A DNA stretch of 64,000 bases from Thiolinea disciformis DSM 14473 (GCF_000371925.1 NZ_AQVE01000002.1:1-64000); one strand, 5' to 3'. Shown: positions 17,417 through 27,162, counted from the stretch's first letter. The notes: generated by a model not told the origin, from the letters alone. Made by a program: numbers and translations.

Positions 17417-18120
17417 CTTACTTGAAAGCGGTTGGCCTCGTGGGCGGCTATGGCAGTGGCCCTGATATTTTGCACGGCTGTGATCTAGCAGTAGATCGGG
17501 GTGAAATTGGGGTGATTGTTGGTCCGAATGGCGCGGGTAAATCAACCGCCATGAAATCGCTACTGGGTATGCTCAATCTACGTGAAGGAAGCGTGACCTT
17601 AGATGGAAAAGATATTACCCATCTTGCCCCACAGGCACGTATTGCCGAAGGGATTGCCTTTGTTCCCCAAACTGAAAATGTGTTTACCACGATGACCGTC
17701 GAAGAGAATCTGGAAATGGGAGCCTTTCTGCGTCAGGATGATTATTGGGATACCATTGATCAGATTTATCAGCTTTTTCCGATTTTGAAAGAAAAACGTC
17801 ATCAATATGCCGGTGAATTATCCGGTGGACAGCGCCAACAAGTTGCGGTAGGGCGTGCCATGATGACTAAACCTTCAGTGATTATGCTGGATGAGCCAAC
17901 CGCAGGGGTTTCACCGATTGTGATGGACGAATTATTTGATCGAATTCTAGAAGTCAAAGCCACTGGGGTAGCCGTCTTGATGGTTGAGCAAAATGCACGT
18001 CAAGCTTTAGAAATTGCAGATCGTGGTTTTGTACTGGTGTTGGGGCAAAACCGCTATACGGGCACAGGCGCTGAGCTGCTAGCGGACCCTGAAGTACGTA
18101 AATCATTTTTGGGGGGTTAA
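17413..18120 (+). CDS. livF: Branched-chain amino acid-type ABC transporter ATP-binding protein (LivF-like)
   Basis: A 235-residue ABC ATPase with Walker A GPNGAGKST at 37-45, FVPQTENVFTTMTVEENLEMG, signature LSGGQRQQVAVGRAMM, Walker B VIMLDEPTAGVSP and a VEQNARQALEIADRGFVLVLG C-terminus typical of LivF. It is translationally coupled to livG by a 4-base overlap and is followed 2 bases later by the first permease gene. Confidence 0.92.
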   Translation: MTYLKAVGLVGGYGSGPDILHGCDLAVDRGEIGVIVGPNGAGKSTAMKSLLGMLNLREGSVTLDGKDITHLAPQARIAEGIAFVPQTENVFTTMTVEENLEMGAFLRQDDYWDTIDQIYQLFPILKEKRHQYAGELSGGQRQQVAVGRAMMTKPSVIMLDEPTAGVSPIVMDELFDRILEVKATGVAVLMVEQNARQALEIADRGFVLVLGQNRYTGTGAELLADPEVRKSFLGG

Positions 18121-18122
18121 GG

Positions 18123-19136
18123 ATGACGGACTTTTTAAATGCCTTAGTGCTACTCACCAATTTCGTTTTATTGCCTGCGATTACCTACGGCTCACAGTTA
18201 GCGCTGGGAGCTTTAGGCGTCACCTTACTTTATGCCGTGTTACGTTTTTCGAATTTCGCGCAAGGTGAAACGATGGCGATGGGCACCGCCTTAGCGATTT
18301 TATGCACGACCTTATTACAAAGTATCGGCGTCAGTTTGGGCGTGTTGCCCACGGCATTGCTGGGTATGTTACCAGCTATTGTTATCATGTGGGGTGTGGT
18401 TCTACTCACAGACCGTTGGGTTTATCGTTACTATCGCACGAAACGTAGCAAATCTATTGTTTTCGTGATGGCCTCCGTGGGCGTCATGTTTGTTATGAAT
18501 GGTCTGGTGCGTTTCTTATTAGGCGCGGGCGATCGCAATTTTGAAGATGGCGAGCGTTTTATTATCAGTGCTGCTGACTTCAAACTTATGACAGGTTTAG
18601 AGGAAGGTTTGGCTCTCAAAACCACGCAAGTGATTACGATTGTCTTAGCTGCTATTTTGGTCATTGCCTTATTCTGGTTTTTACAAAAAACCAAAACTGG
18701 TAAATCCATGCGTGCCTATTCAGATAATGAAAATCTTGCGCTGTTATCCGGTATTGATCCGCATCGGGTAGTGCGTATTACATGGATGATTTCGGCAACG
18801 TTAGCGGTGATTGCTGGGGTTTTGTATGGTCTTGATAAAGGCTACAAACCCTTATCTTATTTTAATTTATTATTACCCATTTTCGCGGCTGTCATTGTGG
18901 GTGGTGTGGGCAAACCGGCTGGTGCGATTTTGGGCGGATTTGTCATTGCCTTCACCGAAGGTTTATTGACCTATGCTTACAAAGCTTTCTTAAACTATCT
19001 TGTACCCCCCGCATGGTTGCCGGAGGGATTAATTCAATTTTTATCAACGGAATACAAAGTTGCGATTACCTTTGTGATTTTGGTAATTGTGTTATTAGTG
19101 CGCCCAACGGGTATTTTGCGGGGTAAAGTAATATGA
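18123..19136 (+). CDS. livH: Branched-chain amino acid-type ABC permease (LivH-like)
   Basis: A 337-residue inner-membrane permease with about eight hydrophobic segments. Family features are the N-terminal GSQLALGALGVTLLYAVLRFSNFAQGETMAMG, the EAA-like loop region FLQKTKTGKSMRAYSDNENLALLSGID, and GGVGKPAGAILGGFVIAFTEGLL. The stop overlaps livM by 4 bases. Confidence 0.9.
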   Translation: MTDFLNALVLLTNFVLLPAITYGSQLALGALGVTLLYAVLRFSNFAQGETMAMGTALAILCTTLLQSIGVSLGVLPTALLGMLPAIVIMWGVVLLTDRWVYRYYRTKRSKSIVFVMASVGVMFVMNGLVRFLLGAGDRNFEDGERFIISAADFKLMTGLEEGLALKTTQVITIVLAAILVIALFWFLQKTKTGKSMRAYSDNENLALLSGIDPHRVVRITWMISATLAVIAGVLYGLDKGYKPLSYFNLLLPIFAAVIVGGVGKPAGAILGGFVIAFTEGLLTYAYKAFLNYLVPPAWLPEGLIQFLSTEYKVAITFVILVIVLLVRPTGILRGKVI

Positions 19137-20518
19137 GTAAGTTATGGCACAATAACACGCTACGCGCCCTCGCTTTTTTCAGCATTATGGCTTTTATGCT
19201 CGTGCTGGTTGGTGTGAATCAATCGTGGTCCGTGGCGATTGCGATTTTAAATCTCTGTATTATTTCAGCCATTATGTCATTAGGGCTTAACTTGCAGTGG
19301 GGCTATGCAGGTTTATTTAATGTAGGAATTATGGGTTTTACTGCCTTGGGGGGGATAGCGGCGGTTTTAGTGTCTTATCCGCCGGTGAAAGATGCTTGGC
19401 AAGTGGGTGGCTTAGGCATTCTAGGTTCGTTAGTGGTTTTATTGGCGACAATTGCTGTGTGTGTGACGTTATACCGTAAACTGCAAAGCTCATCTTACCG
19501 TTGGCTGGTTTTAAGTCTCATTATTTTAGTGGGCTATTTCTTATTGCGCTTAGTGTACGAGCCAGCCGTTAAAGCGATTGAAGCAACCGATCCTAGCCGT
19601 AGTGGTTTTTTAGGGGGATTAGGTTTGCCTTCCTTATTGTCATGGTTGGTGGGTGGCTTGTTCGCGGCAGGTGCGGCCTGGTTCATTGGCAAAATTGCCT
19701 TAGGTTTAAAATCGGATTATTTAGCGATAGCTACCTTGGGCATTGCCGAGATTGTCGTGTCGGTGTTACGCAATGAAGATTGGTTATCACGTGGTGTAAA
19801 AAATGTTACCGGTGTACCACGTCCCGTGCCTTATGAGGTAGAACTGCAACAAAGTCCGCGCTTTATTGAATGGGTCAGTAATTGGAATAGCGCTAAGCTT
19901 GCCGCCTTGGATGAGGTCGCACGTAATGATGCTTTGCAAAAGTTAGTGTCGGATGCTTCCAGTATTGCTGTCAAGTTAAGCTATACCGGCTTATTTACGG
20001 CTGTTCTATTATTAATCTTGTTGCTGTCAGTGCTCGCTTTGCATTCGCCATGGGGACGGATGGTGCGTGCGATTCGCGATAATGAAGTCGCCGCTTCGGC
20101 TATGGGTAAGGATGTCAAAGGGCGACACTTACAGATTTTTGTACTAGGCTCAGCCGTATTTGGTATGGCGGGCGCTATGTTAGTCACCTTAGATGGTCAG
20201 TTCACGCCAGGGGCTTATAGTCCCTTACGCTATACTTTTTTAGTTTGGGTGATGGTCATGGTAGGCGGGTCAGGCAACAATTTAGGCGCTGTGTTAGGGG
20301 GCTTTGTGGTGTGGTTCTTGTGGGTTGAGGCAGAGCCAGCCGGTTTTTGGCTGATGAACACCATCACCAGTGGTTTAGACGATGGGAATGCCTTGCGGAC
20401 GCACTTAATCAATAATGCCCAATACATGCGTGTGATTGTAATGGGCTTAGTTTTATTGTTAGTGATGCGCTTTAGCCCTTGGGGGTTGTTGCCAGAGCAG
20501 AATGGGCAGCGCCGTTAA
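19133..20518 (+). CDS. livM: Branched-chain amino acid-type ABC permease (LivM-like)
   Basis: A 461-residue permease, longer than typical LivM (~330-420). The extra length is in a central region (~90-260) with further helices and a polar loop (about ENWLSRGVKN to SDASSIAVKLS). Family motifs include LNLQWGYAGLFNVGIMGF near the N-terminus, GRMVRAIRDNEVAASAMGKDVKGRHLQIFVLGSAVFG, and GGSGNNLGAVLGGFVVW. It forms the heterodimeric channel with LivH. The binding-protein gene follows after 95 bases. Confidence 0.88.
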   Translation: MSKLWHNNTLRALAFFSIMAFMLVLVGVNQSWSVAIAILNLCIISAIMSLGLNLQWGYAGLFNVGIMGFTALGGIAAVLVSYPPVKDAWQVGGLGILGSLVVLLATIAVCVTLYRKLQSSSYRWLVLSLIILVGYFLLRLVYEPAVKAIEATDPSRSGFLGGLGLPSLLSWLVGGLFAAGAAWFIGKIALGLKSDYLAIATLGIAEIVVSVLRNEDWLSRGVKNVTGVPRPVPYEVELQQSPRFIEWVSNWNSAKLAALDEVARNDALQKLVSDASSIAVKLSYTGLFTAVLLLILLLSVLALHSPWGRMVRAIRDNEVAASAMGKDVKGRHLQIFVLGSAVFGMAGAMLVTLDGQFTPGAYSPLRYTFLVWVMVMVGGSGNNLGAVLGGFVVWFLWVEAEPAGFWLMNTITSGLDDGNALRTHLINNAQYMRVIVMGLVLLLVMRFSPWGLLPEQNGQRR

Positions 20519-20613
20519 GACATAACCCTAAGGCTATGAGTGATAAAGGAACGTAATAGTTTAGTACAGGTCTATCAATAGGGTAATACAACCAAAACGT
20601 GGAGATATAAGTT

Positions 20614-21807
20614 ATGAAAAAATTGCTATTAGCAACTCTGTTGGCAAGCATATTCGCAACGAGTGCACAAGCCGCGGATGATACGATTAATATTGGTATT
20701 GAATTCGGTTTCACAGGGCCTATCGAGTCGCTTGCACCGATGATGGCCGCTTCTGCGGAATTAGCGCTGAAAGAAGTATCGGACTCGAAAGCGTTATTAG
20801 GTGGTAAGACCCTGAAAGGGATTCGCGCAGATGACACCTGTGTGGATGCAGCCAATGCGACTACCGCTGCTGAACGTTTAGTGACCTCTGACAAAATTGT
20901 AGCCCTGATTGGTGCCAGTTGTTCTGGAGCGGCTACTGCTGTAGCAAATAACGTCTTGATACCGAAAGGTATTCCCATGATATCGAGTTCAGCCACTGCC
21001 CCAGCCTTAACGACTTTAGACGACAAGGGTTTCGTGTTTCGTACGGCTCCCTCTGATGCGCGCCAAGGTGAGTTACTCGCTGAAATCGTAAAAAATCGTG
21101 GTGTTGATGAAGTGGTAATTACCTATACCAACAATGACTATGGTAAAGGTTTGAATGAGTCTTTTGGTGCGGCCTTTAAAAAATTAGGTGGCAAAATTGT
21201 AGCGAGTACTGCGCATACCGATGGTCAGCCAGATTACAGTGCTGATGTAGCGGCGCTCAAAGCATCAGGCGCAAAAACTTTAATTGTATTTGGTTATGCT
21301 GACCAAGGCGGTAAGGGTATTGTTCAAGCTTCCTTAGATTCTGGTGCCTTTGACAAATTTATTTTTGCTGACGGTATGATTGGCGAAGGTTTGACGAAAA
21401 ACTTCGGCACTAAGATCAATGGGGCGTTCGGCACTATGCCCGGTGGTGAAACAGAGGGGTCGAAAAAATGGGAGGCCATTGCTAAGGAAAACAAGATTGA
21501 TCCTACCGGTGGTCCCTATCGTGGTGAGTCGTATGATGCAGCCGCTATTCTGGCTTTAGCGATTCAAGCCGCTGGTAAGGCAGATCCTGCCGCCATTCAA
21601 GCTAAAATTAAAGACGTCGCGAATGCGCCTGGTGAAAAGATCTATGCAGGCGAACTGGCTAAAGCCTTAAAGCTTTTGTCTGAAGGCAAGGATGTTGATT
21701 ATGTGGGCGCAACGGGCGTTGAGTTCGACGATGCTGGTGATGTAAAAGGCGCTTATCGCGAAGTTGAAGTCAAAGAAGGCAAGTTCGAGACCATAAAAGC
21801 TTATTAA
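20614..21807 (+). CDS. Periplasmic substrate-binding protein of LivJ/LivK type
   Basis: A 397-residue type I periplasmic binding protein. The signal peptide is MKKLLLATLLASIFATSAQA with cleavage before ADDTINIGIEFGFTGP. The mature protein shows DDTCVDAANATTAAERLV, VALIGASCSGAATAVANNVLIPKGIPMISSSAT, VFRTAPSDARQGELLAEIV and TYTNNDYGKGLNESFGAAFKK, all typical of LivJ/K-like amino acid or amide binding proteins. It is the last gene of the importer operon and is followed by a terminator, so it can be expressed at higher level from its own 95-base leader. Confidence 0.9.
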   Translation: MKKLLLATLLASIFATSAQAADDTINIGIEFGFTGPIESLAPMMAASAELALKEVSDSKALLGGKTLKGIRADDTCVDAANATTAAERLVTSDKIVALIGASCSGAATAVANNVLIPKGIPMISSSATAPALTTLDDKGFVFRTAPSDARQGELLAEIVKNRGVDEVVITYTNNDYGKGLNESFGAAFKKLGGKIVASTAHTDGQPDYSADVAALKASGAKTLIVFGYADQGGKGIVQASLDSGAFDKFIFADGMIGEGLTKNFGTKINGAFGTMPGGETEGSKKWEAIAKENKIDPTGGPYRGESYDAAAILALAIQAAGKADPAAIQAKIKDVANAPGEKIYAGELAKALKLLSEGKDVDYVGATGVEFDDAGDVKGAYREVEVKEGKFETIKAY

Positions 21808-21834
21808 TTAAGCTACTGCTAGATTATTCTATTT

Positions 21835-21860
21835 AAGGCTAGCGAATCGCTAGCCTTTCT
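21835..21860 (+). terminator. Terminator after ABC importer operon
   Basis: A perfect 10-bp stem AAGGCTAGCG / CGCTAGCCTT with loop AAT ends in TTTCT. The T-tract is short, but position and stem strength support a terminator. Confidence 0.75.
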
Positions 21861-21918
21861 AAAATCATCGCGTTACCATTCTTGCGATGACCAATAGCTA
21901 GGAATTGCGAGCACCGCT

Positions 21919-23136
21919 ATGCCCACATTAGTACGAACCGATGATGTGCGGAGGCAGAATACTCGTTTGGTGATGGACAGCTTACGTCGCCTCCAACGGG
22001 TGTCTCGTACTGAAATTGTCAAACAAACCGGTTTATCGCCTGCCACCATCTCAAGCATTACCTCCACCCTAATCAGCGATGGCATTCTGATTAGCCAAGA
22101 GCATATTGGCGGCTTAATTGGTCGTGGGCGCCCACGCATCATTCTGAGCTTACGTCCAGAAGTTGGTTGCATTGTAGCGCTCATGTTATCCATGAATCGC
22201 TTAGATGCACGCTTACAGGATTATGCAGGACAAACCATCGCTCAAAATCATCTTGATTTTGATTCTAAAAGTACGCCCGCTCCAGAGCTTTTCACACAGA
22301 TTGATCGTTTAATCAGTGAGTTATTAGCGCGTCGTTCTAGTCATCCTACCATGCCATTACGGTATATTGCGGTATCTGTGCAAGGTGCTGTCGATGTAAC
22401 ACGCCAAACGTTATTATGGTCGCCGGTTATGGCGGATCAGGATATTAATATCGGTGAGTTTTTGGCAAAACGCTTTAAGGTTGAAGTGAGTGTAGATAAT
22501 GACTGTAATTTATTAGCCAAGGCCTTGCAGTGGCGTTATCCCGAACAATTTGGTAAGCATTTTGCGGCTATTTTGCTGTCACAAGGGATTGGTATGGGCT
22601 TAATGTTAGATGGGCGTTTATTTATGGGAACGCGTACTTCCGGCAATGAGTTTGGCCATATGGTGTATAAGCCGGAAGGAGCGGAATGCCATTGCGGGCA
22701 GCGCGGTTGTATTGAGGCTTATGCAAGTGAATATGCGATTTTCCGACGCCTTTCTACTCATAAGCACGATGGTGCACCACCTGCAGCGATTGATGAAACT
22801 ATGATGAGGCACTTTATGCAGCAAGCACTCCTGCAAGAGGGAGAGGAGCGTGAGGCATGGCGTGAAGCGGGGCAGGCGATTGGTTATGGTTTGAGAAGTT
22901 TATTTGCCCTCACGGATCCTGTTCCGGTCGCACTGGTAGGTGAAAGTGCGATGATTGCCAGCCTGATCGAACCTGAAATTTATAAAATCCTGTCTAAACC
23001 CGGCAATAATGCAGAAGCAGAAATTAAATTGCTTTGGTACCAAGACGCGGATGACATGATTATGCAGGGCTGTGCTTTGGTGGCTTTGCAAGCGGTGGAT
23101 CACAGTACCCAATTGACGGCTGGGGTCGTGGAGTAG
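21919..23136 (+). CDS. ROK family transcriptional regulator
   Basis: A 405-residue NagC/Mlc-type regulator. The N-terminal winged HTH (~10-55) contains MDSLRRLQRVSRTEIVKQTGLSP and GRGRPRIIL. A ROK sugar-kinase-like domain follows with the zinc motif CHCGQRGCIEAYASE, whose cysteines are at about 257, 259 and 264. These repressors usually sense phosphosugars or amino sugars. It follows the importer operon but is separated from it by a terminator, and no sugar genes adjoin it, so its target is unknown. Confidence 0.88.
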   Translation: MPTLVRTDDVRRQNTRLVMDSLRRLQRVSRTEIVKQTGLSPATISSITSTLISDGILISQEHIGGLIGRGRPRIILSLRPEVGCIVALMLSMNRLDARLQDYAGQTIAQNHLDFDSKSTPAPELFTQIDRLISELLARRSSHPTMPLRYIAVSVQGAVDVTRQTLLWSPVMADQDINIGEFLAKRFKVEVSVDNDCNLLAKALQWRYPEQFGKHFAAILLSQGIGMGLMLDGRLFMGTRTSGNEFGHMVYKPEGAECHCGQRGCIEAYASEYAIFRRLSTHKHDGAPPAAIDETMMRHFMQQALLQEGEEREAWREAGQAIGYGLRSLFALTDPVPVALVGESAMIASLIEPEIYKILSKPGNNAEAEIKLLWYQDADDMIMQGCALVALQAVDHSTQLTAGVVE

Positions 23137-23152
23137 CTAGTAATTTACTAGG

Positions 23153-23196
23153 TTTTTCCTAAAGTGGTGTTTCTCCACTTTAGGAAAAATTGTTTT
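23153..23196. terminator. Bidirectional terminator-like hairpin
   Basis: A perfect 15-bp inverted repeat (TTTTTCCTAAAGTGG at 23153-23167, complement at 23175-23189, 7-base loop) is followed by TTGTTTT. It lies between the convergent ROK gene and the large lipoprotein gene and can serve both. Confidence 0.8.
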
Positions 23197-23208
23197 AGGA
23201 GTAGTCGT

Positions 23209-25689
23209 TTAATTATTACAGTCTGCCCACCAGCATTTACCTTGCTCTTCTTGGAAATACATGGCTTTATCGTATTTAGGGGCTAGCGCACGTTCTTGAT
23301 TCAAATGCTCTTTAATTCCAAAACTGCCAAAGCGGTGATAAGTTTGCGGCATGGTATACAGCATGAATAATTGCCCTCCCGCATCTTTGAAGCCGTGTAG
23401 CAATTGCGTATAGCGATCGCCCATGCGTGTATCACGATTAGCAGCACGGATTAAGTTTTGCATACGCGTAATTTCAGCGTTAATTTTGGCTACTTCAGCC
23501 TCACGCGCTTTAATTTGCTCTTGGGTTGCTCCCGCTGGCAGCTCGGCAGGCATAGGATAAGACGTGTAATCAATCGTTAAATGCTGCCCACCTTCGTAAG
23601 TAAAGAAAACAATGGGCTTACCTTTATCATTCACGAATTGATTATTCTTGGTGACGGCTACCTGTTTATTAATCCATGCGATGGTATTGGCTATACCATA
23701 ACGATCATTCACATTATCGATAATCGAAAATATATCATCCACTGACGTAATATTAATCATAAGCTTAGGGACTTTAGTTGTATCGGCACAATCACTAATC
23801 GTATTGCCTTTATTATCGACGTTGTTCCAGCAGCCATAGAAATAAGGAGCACTTGCTAAGGCATCGACTGATTTATAATTAGCATTATTCGCTAACATAT
23901 TCTTCGAGGCCTGATCATCAAGGGTATAGGTATTTAGGATGCGCACTAAACGATCGGCCCCGCCAAAGATTTCTTTCCAACGATCAAAAATTTCTACCGA
24001 ACGTGTAGCATAATAGGTATAACCTGCTCGATACGGATTGGTTTCACCGGTTAATTTACCTTTTTCACGTACATATAAAGCGCCCCAGAAAATACCATTC
24101 CACGGTTCATTAGTATATTCAATATAAGCTTTTAAATGAGGTTTCAAATTTTCCTTAACATAAGTAGCATGTTGGCGCACATAATCATCAGTAGCATTAT
24201 GGGGAATATTAAACCAAGGATCACGATTGAGTTGATTGGCCAGTTCTATCACGACCTCGAGTGGTGCGCCGCGCCCATAACGATCTACTAAAGGTGTGCG
24301 ACTAGAGCCACCCCAAGAGGCTTGATCCATTTTGGCGCGTTTTTCCCAAGAAAATTCTTGCATCAAACAAGCGGTATATTCAGCATCTTTATAAACATAA
24401 CAAGGATTGCGTGGACTAGACTCGGTAAAGTTCATAGTCCGAATTACTTTAAAGTCTTTAAGAAAGCGTAAATAGTCTGGATTAAAGACTATCGCATTAC
24501 GATTTTGCGCTAAAGTATCTGCAAAACTGCGATACGCACCGGCAGGACATTCAGTTGCGCTTTCGACTCGTAAGAAGGGATTGCCGTCACAAATTCCCCC
24601 CGGCATAGCAATACGAATATTTTTTACTGGATTATTGACATCCGTGCTTTTTAGCATAAGGCGCAAACCAGAAGAGGCTTTATCACGTATTAGATCGGGG
24701 GTGATTTCAATAATATCCCGACCTGCTGTACTTTCAGCCGAGACTTTATTAGCGATACCGCTATATTGCAGTGTGCCGCTACCTTCATAAATAACCGTAT
24801 ATTTGCCAGTTGGAATAGCGCCATAAGGTACATAACGCAAAATAAAGGTGCTAGCCCAAGTTGGGACTTTTAGTACGCTATGATTTTCAGTATCGCAAGA
24901 GCTAGGAATTCTAGTGGGCCAGCCATTGGTATCATAACTAATGCCAGAACAGGAATATTCAGGAAAAGGGCGCGAAATTCGGAATAAATCAGCAAAAGGT
25001 ACGGGTTGACCGCCGACTTCATCTGCTTCTGGTTGCGGCGCTTCCAGATTAATACCCAAAGAAGGGCTAAAGGCCGCAGCGACTTGACGTCCTAAAGGCG
25101 ATAATTTCTTGGCGAGCGCCATTTCAAATGATTCTGGTGTTGATTCCAAGGGCATTAATGGCGTTTGTGCGAAATCAGGTAGCAGTTGAATGCCATTGCT
25201 GAGATTGGCATCGTTATCCGTACTTAATAATAAACGGCGTAAGTTGAGCGTAGTATTATGGATGCAATTAACTGCAGGCAGATTGGCACAATAAATCGTC
25301 GCTAAATCAACTTCTGTAATGAGTGCTTTAGTGGGAATTGGGCCAAAGCTTTTATTCAGCAAAGTGAACGTAATGGAATCAGCCGTGTCAAACTTGAATT
25401 CACCCGTGACACTGGTCACACCCACTTGTCTTTGTTGCGCGGTCGGGGTATTGGTATTTCCAGCTTGTTGGGCGTAATTCAGGGTGCTGGTGTCTGAGAC
25501 GTAGTTAATATTAATGAGTGGAACTTGGGTTCCAGCAGCCAGATTGGAGATTAACAATTTACCCGAAGTAGGTGTAGGTTGTGGCGTGGGGGGCAAAGGA
25601 TTAGGTTGATTATCGCCGCCATCATTCCCCCCGCAAGCTTGCAATAAGAGTGCAGCTAACAGGATTGCCAAGCCCTTACGTGTTGTCAT
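23209..25689 (-). CDS. Large lipoprotein with clan GH-A-like catalytic motif
   Basis: An 826-residue exported protein. The ATG at 25689 has GAGG 8 bases upstream and gives a lipoprotein signal MTTRKGLAILLAALLLQAC, with the lipidated Cys19 followed by a Gly/Asn/Pro/Thr linker. Residues ~50-250 look like beta-rich carbohydrate-associated modules. The second half has a TIM-barrel-like order: FLKDFKVIRTMNFTE, a YGRGAPLEVVIELANQLNRDPWFNIPHNA segment, then KAYIEYTNEPWN with the Asn-Glu pair (Glu ~528) that marks the acid/base residue at strand 4 of clan GH-A glycosidases. I recall similar proteins annotated as cellulose-binding or glycosidase-like. The nucleophile Glu is not certain (FFTYEGGQH near residue 700 is a candidate). 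Confidence 0.65.
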   Translation of the reverse strand: MTTRKGLAILLAALLLQACGGNDGGDNQPNPLPPTPQPTPTSGKLLISNLAAGTQVPLININYVSDTSTLNYAQQAGNTNTPTAQQRQVGVTSVTGEFKFDTADSITFTLLNKSFGPIPTKALITEVDLATIYCANLPAVNCIHNTTLNLRRLLLSTDNDANLSNGIQLLPDFAQTPLMPLESTPESFEMALAKKLSPLGRQVAAAFSPSLGINLEAPQPEADEVGGQPVPFADLFRISRPFPEYSCSGISYDTNGWPTRIPSSCDTENHSVLKVPTWASTFILRYVPYGAIPTGKYTVIYEGSGTLQYSGIANKVSAESTAGRDIIEITPDLIRDKASSGLRLMLKSTDVNNPVKNIRIAMPGGICDGNPFLRVESATECPAGAYRSFADTLAQNRNAIVFNPDYLRFLKDFKVIRTMNFTESSPRNPCYVYKDAEYTACLMQEFSWEKRAKMDQASWGGSSRTPLVDRYGRGAPLEVVIELANQLNRDPWFNIPHNATDDYVRQHATYVKENLKPHLKAYIEYTNEPWNGIFWGALYVREKGKLTGETNPYRAGYTYYATRSVEIFDRWKEIFGGADRLVRILNTYTLDDQASKNMLANNANYKSVDALASAPYFYGCWNNVDNKGNTISDCADTTKVPKLMINITSVDDIFSIIDNVNDRYGIANTIAWINKQVAVTKNNQFVNDKGKPIVFFTYEGGQHLTIDYTSYPMPAELPAGATQEQIKAREAEVAKINAEITRMQNLIRAANRDTRMGDRYTQLLHGFKDAGGQLFMLYTMPQTYHRFGSFGIKEHLNQERALAPKYDKAMYFQEEQGKCWWADCNN

Positions 25690-25755
25690 AGTGATTGCCT
25701 CATCCATGTAAATGACCGTTCCTAGTAACTGCCATTTTATTTTTAATAACCATTT

Positions 25756-26262
25756 ATGATACTTAAATTTATGTCAACTAAAACCAGTCAATTCAGTATT
25801 ATTTGTCTAGTTTACCTGATCGGCTGCTCAATTGCTTTGGCAGAACCGAATGAGACGCAGCAACCGCATTATACCCCCAAGCCTATTACGGCACCGCAGC
25901 CCACTAATAATTCTAGTCATTTAGGTTCAAGACCACTACCGCCACAAAAACCGAAAGTAGCACGGCAATTTATGGTGCGTGCAGGTATTCCAGCGCAAGT
26001 GTATTTAGAGGATACGATTGTGATGGTTCGGGCCGGAAATGCTCAGCCAGTAAGTTTAGAAAGTATTTATTGGCCACTCTATCAACAATGGCGCAATCAA
26101 TATCTACGTTTGGGTGATTTTGACCGAGATGGTTTGATGGATATCGGGGTCTTACAATCAGTGGGGCACGTTGGGCAGGATTTATGTTATGCGATTTATA
26201 CTTATGATCAAAGTCGGCGTCAATTTCGCTCAGAACGCAGTTTTGACCGGTGTAATCTATAG
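25756..26262 (+). CDS. Exported protein with FG-GAP/EF-hand-like motif, unknown function
   Basis: A protein of 168 residues (or 163 if it starts at the ATG at 25771, which gives a more usual signal peptide, MSTKTSQFSIICLVYLIGCS). A proline-rich stretch (~35-65) is followed by a small globular domain with LGDFDRDGLMDIGVL, the DxDxDGxxD-type calcium loop seen in FG-GAP/VCBS repeats. The LIGC sequence could also be read as a lipobox. Its function is not recognised. It is divergent from the large lipoprotein gene with only 66 bases between, which may hint at a shared role. Confidence 0.5.
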   Translation: MILKFMSTKTSQFSIICLVYLIGCSIALAEPNETQQPHYTPKPITAPQPTNNSSHLGSRPLPPQKPKVARQFMVRAGIPAQVYLEDTIVMVRAGNAQPVSLESIYWPLYQQWRNQYLRLGDFDRDGLMDIGVLQSVGHVGQDLCYAIYTYDQSRRQFRSERSFDRCNL

Positions 26263-26620
26263 ATCGATTTGGAAAAGCTAATTGCTTTTTTGAAGAGGTT
26301 TCTTTAAAATAAAACAAACAGGCAGCTTATTATTAATTGGAACTTTTATTATAACTGCCTGAATGATTAACCGGCTTATTTTTAGTATTATTCATCTGTT
26401 TGAACTAACGTTCAGATATTGTGACCCTACCACACTATACAGCAGATGCTTTATTGTTTAGTTAAGGCGAATGTTTTTTAGCCCTGACATTCGTATTAAC
26501 CTACTTCCTCAAACTGTCTGTCCTTAGTGTTATTGTGTGTTCCATAGCGTGCAGAATAGACGGGGTGCGCTGAATTAAAACTTAACCTTATCTATTTTTC
26601 TTAAAGTAATTTATTAGCAT
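26263..26620. other. Intergenic region with several inverted repeats
   Basis: This 358-base gap contains four inverted repeats. AAAAGC/GCTTTT followed by T residues (26273-26291) is a weak terminator for the upstream gene. CAGGCAG (26319-26325) pairs with CTGCCTG (26355-26361) around an AT-rich loop. TGAAC-TAAC-GTTCA lies at 26401-26414. CGAATG pairs with CATTCG at 26468-26493. I see no RNA gene or ORF of note. The region is AT-rich. Confidence 0.5.
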
Positions 26621-27052
26621 TTAGTTGGCACTGGCTAAACTATAAAGCCGTTGTGCTTCAGTTGGGTTTTGTGCTACGCCATTGCCTTCTTCATACATCG
26701 ATGCCAAGGCCAGCATGGAGCCGGTTAAGCCTTGATCAGCCGCTTTTTGAAACCATTCCGCTGCTTTGCTGGGATTTTTACCAGCGCATTCCCCCATTAA
26801 GTACATAAAGCCTAAGCCGTGTTGTGCCAAGCCATAGCCTTGTTCAGCAGAGGCCTTCATCCATTTATAAGCCGCTAAATCACTTTGCACTACCCCCAAG
26901 CCGTTTTGATACATGATGGCAATAAGATGTTGGGCTTTGGCATTACCTTGCTCAGCAAAAGGGTAAAGCGCTTGCATCGCACGGGAAAAATGTTTGGCCT
27001 CAAAAGCAGCTAAGCCCGTGGCAAATTGCATGTCTTCATTATCAATGCTCAT
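26621..27052 (-). CDS. Sel1-repeat (TPR-like) protein, short
   Basis: A 143-residue protein of about three Sel1-like repeats: GNAKAQHLIAIMYQNGLGV, GYGLAQHGLGFMYLMGEC, and GLTGSMLALASMYEEGNGV. Each is a helix pair with conserved A, G, Y/W positions that mediates protein-protein contacts. The frame is open upstream to 27070, but AAGGAG lies 7 bases before the ATG at 27052, which fixes the start. There is no signal peptide, so it is cytoplasmic. Partners are unknown. Confidence 0.85.
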   Translation of the reverse strand: MSIDNEDMQFATGLAAFEAKHFSRAMQALYPFAEQGNAKAQHLIAIMYQNGLGVVQSDLAAYKWMKASAEQGYGLAQHGLGFMYLMGECAGKNPSKAAEWFQKAADQGLTGSMLALASMYEEGNGVAQNPTEAQRLYSLASAN

Positions 27053-27162
27053 GATCAAACTCCTTATCATTCAAAGAATAATTATGCGATGTGCTTAAGC
27101 CTCTGCAAAGCAATAAGTCATTAAGCTTCCAAGTTATTAGGGGTATACGGGGATAGACCACA

